Shown: in pieces, positions 21,297 through 30,955 of the stretch
Layout: each line of letters opens with the position of its first letter
Numbering within the stretch: the stretch's first letter is position 1
Assembly: GCA_027886185.1 (NCBI GenBank)
Contig: WOAB01000476.1
Span: forward strand, 4,154,001 to 4,218,000
Direction of reading: 5' to 3'
DNA: 64,000 bases
DNA from: Rheum nobile
Taxonomy: Eukaryota > Streptophyta > Magnoliopsida > Caryophyllales > Polygonaceae
Program-made: the position numbers and the translations under genes
Notes under the pieces: generated by a model
What the model was told of the DNA's origin: nothing
The model's input: only the letters and a program-made list of their open reading frames with translations
Databases searched by the model: none

Positions 21297-22664
21297 AGAT
21301 GGAGTAATATGTCAAGCCATGACAATAACTAAGGCGCTGTCCGGGAGGCAACCCGAGGTATGTTTTTCTTTTCTTGCTTTTCTTTCTTTGTTTTTGTATT
21401 TTCTTTAGTGTGTTTTTGCTTTGTTTTTGTTCTTGTTTTTGTTTCCGACTAACCTGCAGGGAAGAAACCCATGCCTATTGAAGAAGGTGTTTCCACACCG
21501 ATGTAAGTCTCTTCCTTCCCTGCACTAATAAACCCCCCGAAAAAACCTTAAACGGGGGGCAAAAAAAAAAATTTCCGAAAAAAAAAAAAAAAAGTTTTAC
21601 TGAAGGCCAGCTGTCCGAAATTCCCATGGAGATGGTGCGCATCATGTTGTCAAAGGAGGAGACATTCGCCCCACATATTATTTGGCAACGATGATGGCCC
21701 TATAGTCGACAGCTGAGGAGGAGGACCACTCATGGCCCACACCACAATCATATCTGGGCCCATTTTTAATGGCATTTGAAGGCCGTGCAACCCTGTTATC
21801 ATTGTTCACCACTATTCACCAAAGTGGTTCCCTTTGGTTGCACGGTAGGAAGAAGACACTGGAGTTGATGAGAACACCCAACACCGGACCTGCGCATATG
21901 GAGTACACCGCCAGCGACACCTACAGTATCCAAGCAGCTTGGCGACGTTGTGAGTTATTTTTTGCTTTTCCCTGTGCTCTATTCTTTTGTCTTTCATTAC
22001 ATTGAGGACAATGCAATGTTTAAGCATGGGGGGGAGTTCTATACTTGCTACGTCGTTGAGGAGAAAAATGAATAAAAAAGAGAAAAACCAAAAATTTGAA
22101 AAAAGGCAAAAATTGAAATCCTGGGATAGGTCGAAAACCCGAAAGGGCGGCCTAGGCAATAAGCAGGTGGCTTGGACCAGCATTAGGCTGGGGTAATAAT
22201 TGGTCAAGAGTGACGTGAGCTTATGTGAGCACATCTATTGGAAAATGAAATGAGTGGCTTGGTGAAAACCCGAAAGGGCGCCTTGGCAAAATGAGCGAAA
22301 AAGAAGAAGAGTGATTTTAGGATTTCTCATTATTCTTGGCGAGGCGTCATACGAAGAGGAGTCAAAGAAGGATTGTCGGGTAGGTCACTCTGGGAGACAT
22401 AAGGAGTCATAGATGGAGGCTAGGGTTAGAGGTTACTCACACTATTGGATGTCCGGGTTATGCTTGGGGGAAGTACTCTGCTTGCCCCTTAAGCTTGTTG
22501 AGTATGGATGTGTTGTAGATGAGATTGGTGCCAGGAGCTTTGGCATGGGTTAGGTGACTCTTAGTTGGAGGATATGCTTCCTGAGACCTTGGGTGCTGCA
22601 TTGGAGGAGTAGACTCTTTATTAGTTTACTCGAGGACGAGCAAAGGTCTAAGCATGGGGGAGTT
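21297..22664 (+). other. 3' noncoding region and polypurine tract of element H
   Basis: Contains CTGTCCGGGAGGCAACCCG near 21335, shared with G at 16867-16893; A-rich runs near 21560-21595; a copy of AAAACCCGAAAGGGCGGCC near 22133 and AAAACCCGAAAGGGCG near 22265; and the polypurine tract ATGGGGGAG at 22654-22662 just before the LTR. The block 22320-22440 aligns in reverse with 14460-14530 of G. No convincing gene. Confidence 0.75.
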
Positions 22665-24120
22665 TGATAAGCACTACTTTATAGGGCTTAAGTAAGAGTC
22701 TTTAGAGGGTTTATTGGTGCCATTCGGGTAGATTTAGACACATTCATGTGTATGGCATTTGGGGGCGAAGTTTGGTGTTTTTGGAGGTGTTTGAGCTGTT
22801 TTGGAGATCATAGGAAGCCACAAGGAGAAGACGCCAAGGAAGTGAAGAGAAGAGAAGAGTAGAAGAACTGTGGGCTGAATTCAAATGGTTCGTTCTCTCT
22901 ACTCAGATGTCCAAATGAAGTGAGTCCAATTCGAGGAGTTAGATCTTGAAGTCTACTACAAGTCCTCAAAATATGAGCGCAATCCGAGTTGGGAATCAAA
23001 AGTTATGGCGTTTTTACTGAAGTGTCGCAGAAGCTGAAGTACTAGAATCCCACCGCACCCAGCGGTGGGCACTGCCGCACCCGCGGCGAGGTCGTCAGAG
23101 AACTGGTGTTTCTGTTAAATGGCCGCACCCGGCGGTGGAGCCACTGCACCCGCGGTGGAGACGCGCTGAAAGTCTTTTACGAGTTTTCTTATTCCCGTTT
23201 TATTTTATTTCCGAAACTTTATTTCCAAGTTTGTTATTTTTCTTTTCTTTATTTCTGAATTATTACTTTAGTATTTAAGTTAGGTTTAAGACTCTTTTAG
23301 AAAAAAAAACTTCTCTAACCCTAATTGCCACTTTTCATATTTCTCCTCTCATAAACCCTAATGGAGAACTAAACCTCCATTGTTGCACTTGACAGTTTGA
23401 AGCCAACAATTGATTGGTTGTGAGTTTTCTACTCTTGTTCGTTTTCCTATCTAGTTGGATTAATTCTCTTGTGCTTAAATGTTTATTGGTTTATGTTGAT
23501 TTATCTAGAGTAGCTACCTAGGTTTATTGATATCTTCCTAATTGCTAGGACTTGTGATTCCGGGTTCGGGTTGCATATCTAGTAGCGAACACGATTGTGC
23601 GTATAGGGGATCCGAGCGCATAATTGTGAGAGAGAGTTAATTGCATGCTTATAGTAACGGGTTGTTTCTATTGCATGTGTCTTGTTAATCCTTGGTTGAA
23701 TGCTATTGCTTTATTGAGTTCTGAAGGTTTTCGGATTTGATTTAGTAATAAGTACTATTAGGGCTGGTAGAACTAATAGTTATCTAAGATCGGGATAAGA
23801 ACAACTATAGGAAAGTTGAGAACTTGAGATTGATAGAATTCCGTGATCGACCTATCTATTGTTGTGTGGATCTCTGTTGAGTGTGGCGCTTTTTCCCATC
23901 ATATTTACAACCTTTTCCTGAGAACTTATTTACTTGTTTCCTTATTGCTTGTTACGAGAAACACAAACAACCCCCCCCCCCCCTAGTTCCTAGTTGGTGA
24001 TAACAAATTGTATAAGTTGATAACCTGACTCTCTGTGGGATCGACCCTGACTTGCTTGCTATACTACTTAGTAGGTATTTTGGGATTTATTTGATAGGCA
24101 TCACGACTTTAGCCCTGTCT
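22665..24120 (+). repeat. 3' LTR of element H
   Basis: 1456 bp, nearly identical to 18256-19709, with the same GC cassette (23049-23162) and poly-C run (near 23968-23983). It ends CCCTGTCT immediately before the TSD TCCAC. Confidence 0.95.
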
Positions 24121-25585
24121 TCCACCGCGGGGCGGTGACCGATATTCTCCATCTCAAATTCGCTCTCCTTTCCAGCAATAGGAGGAACGACCAGTTTCTT
24201 ACCACTTCTGAGGGTGATGGCACTCACATTTTCCCTTGGATTCACTGTGGTCTGAGATGGCAAGGAATTAGATGTCCTTTGGTCAATCTTGGTCACAACA
24301 TCAGCCAGTTGGCCAATCTGCCTCTACATATTCTTTATGCTTGACTCAGTAGTCTGCACATGAGTGGCGAAGTGCTGAGTCAAGGTCTTTAGCAACTCTT
24401 CAGTAGTAGCACCAGAGTTTTGTCCTAGAGGCCTCTGTTGGTATGGGGCTCTCTGCTGGTATTGCTATTGTGCCGGCTGTTGACCACCTTGTGGGTCACT
24501 CCACCGGAAGCCTGGGTTGTCACGCCCTCTCGGATTGTAGTTGGGTTGTCCACCAAACTGCGGTCTAGGGGGTCCGTAACCTCCTACAGCATTCACTTCA
24601 GCAGTACCTTCCTCTTGCAGCTGAGGACAAGTATCAATAGGGTGGAATTGATCACAACAAATCCCATATGCTTTGACTTGTTAAGGAGTGTGTTGGTTTG
24701 CCATTCTCTTCACCATCTCCTTCAACTCAGCTAACTCATTCAGCACAGGGCTAGGTCCTGCAGGAGTCACATCATTGACTGTCTTTCTCTTGTACGTCTT
24801 ACCAAAGCTCCTGGTACTCTCACTCATCTCCTGAAATCTTTCCATGGCTGCGTCCGGTGTCAGATTGAGTATGCTCCCACCGCATGCAGCGTCAACCATT
24901 CTTCTCTCTTGATCGAGCAGGCCATTGTGTAAGTAGAGAACAAGATCCTGCTTGGCGTATCCGTGGAACGGGCAGCTAGAGCAAAGCCTCTTGTACCGCT
25001 CAAGATAGTCATATAGCGTCTCATCAGCACCCTGCTCAATGTTAGCAATTGCCTTTTTCAAAGCATTCGCCTTCTTTGTTGGGAAGTACTTGTCAAGAAA
25101 CGCTTTGTGCAGTTTAGTCCAGGTATCTAGGGTCCCTGGCGGCAAGTGATAATACCAGTCGCTAGCAGAGTCTAGCAAAGAAAAACCAAAGGCTCTCATC
25201 TTGATTTGATCCTCCGTCACATTCCTTGGCTTCATAGTCATGCAGACATTGTGGAATTTACCCAGATGAGATATCGGGTCCTCTCCACTCAAACCATGGA
25301 ATTTCGAGAGATAAGCAACAACTCCAGATTTCAGCTCAAAGTTCACCCCTACGTCAAGTGCAGGAATGACGACAGCCAAGGGGGGTTGTGCCCAATGTTC
25401 AGTTTAGTCAGCTCTCTCAGAGTTTCGGCCATTGCAGCATGAGGGATGTCAACTGGCTCAACAGTCTCAACTGTCTCAACCTCGGCTTCTTCTTCTCCTT
25501 GATCGCGTAGGTTCGCACGGAAAGATCTGTCGATTTCTGGATCAAAAGCAGCTAGAGAAGAGTCAGTACTATGAGTGTCGACCAT
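24121..25585 (-). pseudogene. gag of element G (broken)
   Basis: Starts on the minus strand at ATG 25585 (MVDTHSTDSSLAAFDPEIDR). A frameshift falls near 25380. The capsid-like core follows (SASDWYYHLPPGTLDTWTKL, FLDKYFPTKKANALKKAIAN, ERYKRLCSSCPFHGY), all typical of Athila gag. A stop interrupts before a cysteine motif, GICCDQFHPIDTC near 24665-24625, which is a degraded zinc knuckle. The conserved NSLPSQTTVNPRENVSAITL lies near 24265-24205. More stops lie near 24470 and 24340. At 24121 it meets H; it continues at 18250. Confidence 0.88.
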
Positions 25586-25639
25586 AAGATAGGTCTCCAC
25601 CAAAATCAATTACAAAAACACACAACAAAACAGAAAAGT

Positions 25640-25657
25640 TCCCCGACAATGACGCCA
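25640..25657 (-). promoter_or_regulatory. tRNA-Asp primer-binding site of element G (mutated)
   Basis: Minus strand TGGCGTCATTGTCGGGGA, 4 nt from the LTR end at 25662. It differs from the site in H at three positions, all C-to-T or G-to-A changes, consistent with deamination after insertion. Confidence 0.85.
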
Positions 25658-25661
25658 AATT

Positions 25662-27011
25662 TGACGTGGCCGAAATATGCAATGTAAATATCGTTGAATG
25701 GCCTAGTCAAAGTAAAAGTCCTAACAACCTACTAAACAGATGTATAGCAAGCAAGTAAGGGTCGAACCCACAGGGAAGATCTGATGAAGTATGCAATTAT
25801 GATTAACAAGTAACAAGGAAAGTGGGTTTTGGTTATCAAGCAGAGCAAAGTAAACAGGTTTAGTTGACTTGAGAATATGATTGGGGGAAGTAGTTCCACT
25901 AGAACGAGATCCATAATATAGAGATGTAATTTGATCACAGAAATCTATTAAATCCAAGTTCTTTCACTATTCTTATGGTTGTTCCCATCCTGATCTTGAT
26001 TAACTACCAATTCAGACAGTTGTTGATAGTACTTACTACAATATCAATGGAAGAAAACCTTACCACTAATAAAGCAATAGCAATGCACACAAGGATATAG
26101 GATACATGCAAATAGAAGAAAACCTTACTACTTAACATGCAAATGATTCTCACTCACAATTGCGCACTCGTATTCCACTATATGCAACAATCGTGTATGC
26201 TACTAGATATGCACTCGTATTCCACTATATGCAAACCCTAGCAATTGATAAATATTACTCAACCTAGTTGATCAGGCTATGAAGAATAACAATGAATCAA
26301 TATTCAATATAACCAAGAGAATCAAACCAACATATATAAGAATAGGAACAAGGAATAGAAACCTCACAAACACATCAACTGTATTGCTTCAAACGTCTAG
26401 TAGAACAAAGGGAAATTAGTGCTCCATTCAGATGCAAATGAAACCCTAATGAGAAAGAAAACAACAATGCTAAAAGTCTGATGTAAAGTGTCTGCCTCTT
26501 AACCTAGAAAGAGGTCTTAAATATGCTTAGGAAATAAGTTTAACCTAACGAAAATAGCAAGAGAAATAAAAATAATAGAAATAAGAAAGTCCGAAAATGC
26601 ATAAAAGGACATAATGTCTTCTGGCCGCGAGGCGTTACGTGTGCCCACTGCGGGGAGGTGAGATCCACTGTGGGGCGGTGGCTTCTTCTGGCGCGACCAG
26701 CTCTTCTCTGAGACCCACCGCCGGGTCGTGGTGGCTCTGGCGCGGGGCGATAGCAGTTCGCCCACTCCTTTCTTCATCTCTTCTTCTTCTCTTCTACTCT
26801 TATATACTACCAAGTGTTGGTAGCCTTCTCCAATTAGTCTTCAAGCGGATCCTCATCCATCTTCATCATCTCCATCTAAGCTGTAAATCCCTGGATATCT
26901 TCAATTCTTTCCACATCTTCTGGATTACAGACTTAGCCTCAAATCTGATCATAAAATCCTCCAAATAATGCTAATAATTGCTAGTAAAGGTGCATGAAAT
27001 GACACCTATCA
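25662..27011 (-). repeat. 5' LTR of element G
   Basis: 1350 bp, the partner of 12924-14273. The GC cassette at 26624-26754 has lost symmetry through C-to-T changes (CCACTGCGGGGAGGTG, CCACTGTGGGGCGGTG). Ends CACCTATCA next to the TSD GAAGC. Confidence 0.95.
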
Positions 27012-27418
27012 GAAGCCGTCAACATCGAGCACCGCTCCGTGCCAGAATGCGCCCAGACAAGCTCCAGTGGGCACCGACCGCGCGCGAGACCTCGAATGCT
27101 ACAAGTGTGGTGGAAGAGGCCACTATAAAAAGGATTTCCCAAACGCTCGAAAGGTTTTGTTCTCCACGGCCGCCGCCGGCTACGAATTTGTCGACGACGA
27201 GTAGCCAACCCTAGAGCTCATCGATGAAGGCTTCAAAGAAGAGAAAGACGCCTATGACTGTGCACCCGCTTCTCTGCATGCGGGCACACTATTGAGCTTG
27301 GTGACACAACATCTACTCAAAGTCAAGGAAGTGAGCCTACGCGACCAACGTGAGAACTTGTTCCACACACGGGCTCTCGTCCAGACGGCTTCCTTGAGTG
27401 TTATTGTTGATGGAGGTT
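27012..27418 (+). pseudogene. Element D: gag zinc knuckle and start of the protease
   Basis: Resumes the D gag after G. The knuckle near 27091-27132 reads CYKCGGRGHYKKDF: the last zinc-binding cysteine is phenylalanine (TTC), whereas copy A has TGT. A TAG follows near 27202. The protease begins with LRDQRENLFHTRALVQTASL and reaches IVDGG, where element F is inserted, between the active-site aspartate/glycines and the next serine. Confidence 0.85.
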
Positions 27419-27977
27419 TGATGCAACCCAGCCCTGGCTCAACCCGGGCTCCGACGAGCCCGAGACTCCCAAGACCATGGCGTCCTCCTTGGTTGAAGAC
27501 TTAGTCTAGTTTAGCCTATTTTATGTATTTCCCGTTTTAGTATGTTTCCCGTTTTAGTATTTCCATTTCAGTCATTTCTATTTTGGGCGTGTCCCACTCT
27601 TGTAGAGTGGGCTAGCCCATTAGTATATTGCGCGGCCCAAGCCCATTAGGGTTTGGCCGAGCCCTTTGCCTTTAAATAGGCATCCCTTGTATTCATTTCA
27701 AGCACGTTCAATTTAACTCAAGTAAAGTAAGAGTCGAGTTCTCCTCCTTCTTCGGGTTCGGACGTCAAACACATTTCTTACTTCGCATCACCCTTCATTC
27801 CGTAGCTCGTCGCTTCGAGCGTCTCGCCCCGCCCTCGCCCCAAAGCGAGCACTAGAGACCCGCGAACCATCACCTAGGTGGTTCGTACTTATCCCGGTTA
27901 CCAACGAAGAAGGATCTATGGCCGCTCCTGCCTAGATCGGACTGCCCTTGCGCTCCGAGCCACCTCGGAATGCATCA
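27419..27977 (+). repeat. 5' LTR of element F
   Basis: 559 bp. A TATA-like TTTAAATAGG lies near 27672. The initiator tRNA-Met primer site TGGTATCAGAGCC at 27980-27992 follows 2 nt after the end. Confidence 0.93.
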
Positions 27978-29492
27978 ACTGGTATCAGAGCCCAGACGGC
28001 TTACAGCAGGCTCTTTCTTCTCCGGCAACACCAGCCCGGCGCTGCGCCCACTCGCGCACCTGCCGACCATCGACTTCAGCAACGCACCCACGAGCGACTC
28101 AGTAGGCACTCTCGCCCTCGTTCGCGGCTGCGAATCCGAGGAGCCCCTCTAGACCCGCTTCCGCGTCCCCATATCCGTGCCAGAATCCAGCCCGCGAGCA
28201 AATCAGTGGGTGTCTCTCGCCCTTGCTCGCGACTGCGCTCCCGGCGACCCACTCCAGACCCGTCGTCGCATCCGCTTCAGCGGCCACCGCCGCGCCCATA
28301 CCTGAATCCGCCATCACACATTCCGCCACCACAAGATCTCCCCCTCAGCTTCCCTTGTGCCAGCATATTTTCTTGCCTTACCCAACACCAACCAATCCCA
28401 CAAAATCTTCCCAAATCCCACCAAATCCGACTTTTCTTATCCAAGCAAATCAAATCCCCCAATATCCGATTTCTATATCTTCCAAGATCTTGAATTTGAA
28501 TTTCAAATTTCAAATTCAAAATCTATCCCCTCCTTGCCTTAACCAACCCACACCTGGACCCGCTCGTCTGGGCCAGCCGAACCCAAACCCGGACCCGCTC
28601 GTCTAAGCCCAGCCACACCCACACCCGGACCCTTGCCCGAGCCCTAGTCGAACCCGCTCTATGGCCTACTACTCCGAACCCGACGAGTGGGACATCGACG
28701 ACCCTTGGTTTGGTGGCTTGAGCCCATACGAAGAGGACCCGGATTGGATCCCACCGCCTCGCCTCCATGGACCCCCGCCACCGCGCCCATGCTCCTATCC
28801 GTCTTAGCCGCGACTCTGCACCCGCTACAGCGCCCGCTCCAACGGCCCGAACTGGATCCCGCCGCCTCGGCGTCACGCCCACGTCTGCACCCACGACAGC
28901 GGCCACGACTGGACCCGGTACCGCACCCACGACAGCAGCTGGACCCGGTACCGCACCCACGATGTTGACACACGCCAAGATGCCCCCGTCTTTGAGCTCT
29001 CGGCTGAGCAACGAGAGATCCGGTCCCTAAGATGACAGGTGGCTCGACTCCTAGCCGAGTCGGTCGCATCACCACGTCCAAGCGAGCCCACTGTTATGCC
29101 CGCTCCAGTGCCCACTGTCGTGCCTGCTCCTGCAAGTCCAGGTCCCGCGTGCCCAGCAGCGACCGCACCCACTGACGTGCCCGCTGTTGCGACACCGCCA
29201 ACTCTCAGCGCGCCCACTGGCGTGCCCATTGCCGCGAGTCCGTTCCTGAGCGAGCCCGCTGATGTGCCCACTGTCGCGCCTACAACGCCGATTTTCAGCG
29301 AGCCCGCTCTTGTGCCCATTCCTGCACCCGACGTCGTGCCCGCTCCTGGACCCGAGCCGTACTTGGTCATCATGGAGGTTCCAAGAGCCGGATCTAAGCC
29401 CGACGTTGTCTTTCCTCTGACCACCAAGCGCTGACTCCCCCTGGCCCCACCAAGCTCAAAGCGAGGAAGCTTCGAATCTAAGGAGAGGAGAA
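27978..29492 (+). other. Interior of element F: proline-rich degenerate repeats
   Basis: After the primer site (27980-27992) comes a CT/C-rich leader (28000-28640). ATG 28661 opens a short frame (MAYYSEPDEWDIDDPWFGGL) that includes WIPPPRL and stops near 28806; it resembles the start of A/D gag. From 28850 to 29434 the sequence is a degenerate array of CCCAC/CCCGCT-type units. The open stretch 29041-29434 encodes a Pro/Ala/Val/Thr-rich repeat peptide with no known domain. A purine tract AAGGAGAGGAGAA (29480-29492) precedes the LTR. Apparent long minus-strand frames here are composition artefacts. Confidence 0.65.
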
Positions 29493-30052
29493 TGATGCGA
29501 CCCAGCCCTGGCTCAACCCGGGCTCCGACGAGCCCGAGACGCCCAAGACCATGGCGTCCTCCTTGGTTCAAGACTTAGTCTAGTTTAGCCTATTTTATGT
29601 ATTTCCCATTTTAGTATGTTTCCCGTTTTAGTATTTCCATTTCAGTCATTTCTATTTCCGGCGTGTGCCCACTCTTGTCGAGTGGGCTAGCCCATTAGTC
29701 TATTGCGCGGCCCAAGCCCATTAGGGTTTGGCCGAGCCCTTTTCCTTTAAATAGGCATCCATTGTATTCATTTCAAGCACGTTCAATTTAACTCAAGTAA
29801 ATTAAGAGTCGAGTTTTCCTCCTTCTTCGGGTTCGGACGTCAAACACATTTCTTACTTCGCATCACCCTTCATTCCGTAGCTCATCGCTTCGAGCGTCTA
29901 GCCCTGCCCTCGCCCCAAAGCGAGCACTAGAGACCCGCGAACCATCACCTAGGTGGTTCGTACTTATTCCGATTACCGACGGAGAAGGATCCATGGCCGC
30001 TCCTGCCTAGATCGGACCGCCCTTGTGCTCTGAGCCACCTCAGAATGCATCA
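29493..30052 (+). repeat. 3' LTR of element F
   Basis: 560 bp, matching 27419-27977. Ends GCATCA, followed by the TSD AGGTT and the rest of the D protease. Confidence 0.93.
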
Positions 30053-30950
30053 AGGTTCCTGTGCCAATATTGTGAATGAGAAGGTCGTGACACACTTCAA
30101 GTTGCCAACGACGCCTCATCCCCAACCTTATGCCCTCCAATGGATTTCTTCTAGTCCAGGTAACACAGTATCTCGCCAATGCTTAATTTCTTTTTCCATA
30201 GGCCAATACTGTGATTCTATACTATGTGATGTCATTGCAATGGACGCCACCCATATTTTGCTTGGGCGCCCATGGCAATTCGACAGACGCGTGCTCCATG
30301 ATGGCTATTTGAACAAGTATGTGTTCAATTACCACGGGAAGCGCATCACCTTGCATCCAATGTCTCCCCATGAGATCTTGCAGGACCAGGTTGAGCGTGA
30401 TCACCAGAAGGCCATTGAGGCCGCGTCTACGAGGTCAAACGAGTCCCCAGAGGCACTCTAAAGGCAAAACTCCTCCAATTCTGGAAAAATTTCATCTCCA
30501 CCAGGCACTAACAAGAAGAAGATGCACGCCACAAGTAGGACACCTAGTGCCCACCTGGATCGTCATGGCGCCGATGCTGGTGCCGCTAGCAAGGCCAAGA
30601 GTGGCACTCCAGAGGCTTGGCCAGGTTTTTCCAATTCTGTCTCGAGCACTGGCCCACATACTCCCAGTGACCCGCGAAACTCAACCAGCACCTCGCCATC
30701 GACAAAGTTGGCCGTTCCGTTGCCGCAGACGCCACCGTTGCAAGGCAAATGCGAGCGTCGCTTGCTTTTGGCCGGGCCCAGTGACCTCACTGCGTGTTTG
30801 ACTGGCAAAGCACCGTGTTTTCTGCTTGTGCCAACTCCTTGCATCCCAAAGTCGTCAAGCGCCATGCCAGTCCCGCCTGCCATCGTTGCCTTGCTCGCCG
30901 CCTTCGACGACGTCTTTCCTGACGAGTTGCCACAAGGCCTACCTCACTGA
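30053..30950 (+). pseudogene. Element D: rest of the protease and linker
   Basis: Continues the D protease directly after F: CANIVNEKVVTHFKLPTTP, then ATHILLGRPWQFD near 30245-30284. A stop (TAA) lies near 30461, followed by a Ser/Thr/Pro-rich linker matching 1860-2280 of A in another frame. A stop at 30948-30950 (CACTGA), caused by a small indel relative to A, separates it from the pol frame. Confidence 0.85.
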
Positions 30951-30955
30951 GGGGC

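Larger units (their letters stand above)
18256..24120 (+). mobile_element. Element H: short Athila-type non-autonomous element with TG...CT ends
   Basis: LTRs 18256-19709 and 22665-24120 enclose 2955 bp. The TSD TCCAC is perfect (18251-18255, 24121-24125). The LTRs begin TGATAAGC and end CCCTGTCT, so the element has TG...CT rather than TG...CA termini. The interior holds a tRNA-Asp primer site, one open gag/protease-derived frame and a 3' noncoding part with a purine tract. There is no reverse transcriptase, RNase H or integrase. It resembles the TR-GAG class of non-autonomous elements. It is the innermost layer of the nest, with fewer than about 2% LTR differences by eye. Confidence 0.93.
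12924..27011 (-). mobile_element. Element G: Athila-type Ty3 element lacking RT, RNase H and integrase
   Basis: Two 1350-bp LTRs (12924-14273 and 25662-27011) and a perfect 5-bp TSD GAAGC (12919-12923, 27012-27016) define it. It reads on the minus strand: LTR, tRNA-Asp primer site, gag, protease, a conserved hairpin, an Athila ORF-1/env-like gene, purine tract, LTR. Between the protease and the env-like gene there is no pol, so it could move only with enzymes from another element. By-eye LTR comparison gives roughly 30-35 differences in 1350 bp. It carries element H. Confidence 0.93.
27419..30052 (+). mobile_element. Element F: small non-autonomous LTR retrotransposon
   Basis: LTRs 27419-27977 and 29493-30052, with perfect 6-bp end repeats TGATGC...GCATCA and a 5-bp TSD AGGTT (27414-27418, 30053-30057). 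The interior is only about 1.5 kb with no recognisable protease, reverse transcriptase or integrase. LTR motifs (GGGCTAGCCCATTAG, CGGACGTCAA) and the interior WIPPPRL peptide recall the A/D family, so F may be a derivative mobilised by it. By eye the LTRs differ at about 4% of positions. Confidence 0.93.

Noticed and set aside
28523..29571. Minus-strand frames of 162 and 232 codons rich in Gly, Ala, Arg and Val
   Set aside because: Antisense of the CCCGCTCC-type array in F; low complexity, no domain, and it runs over an LTR boundary.
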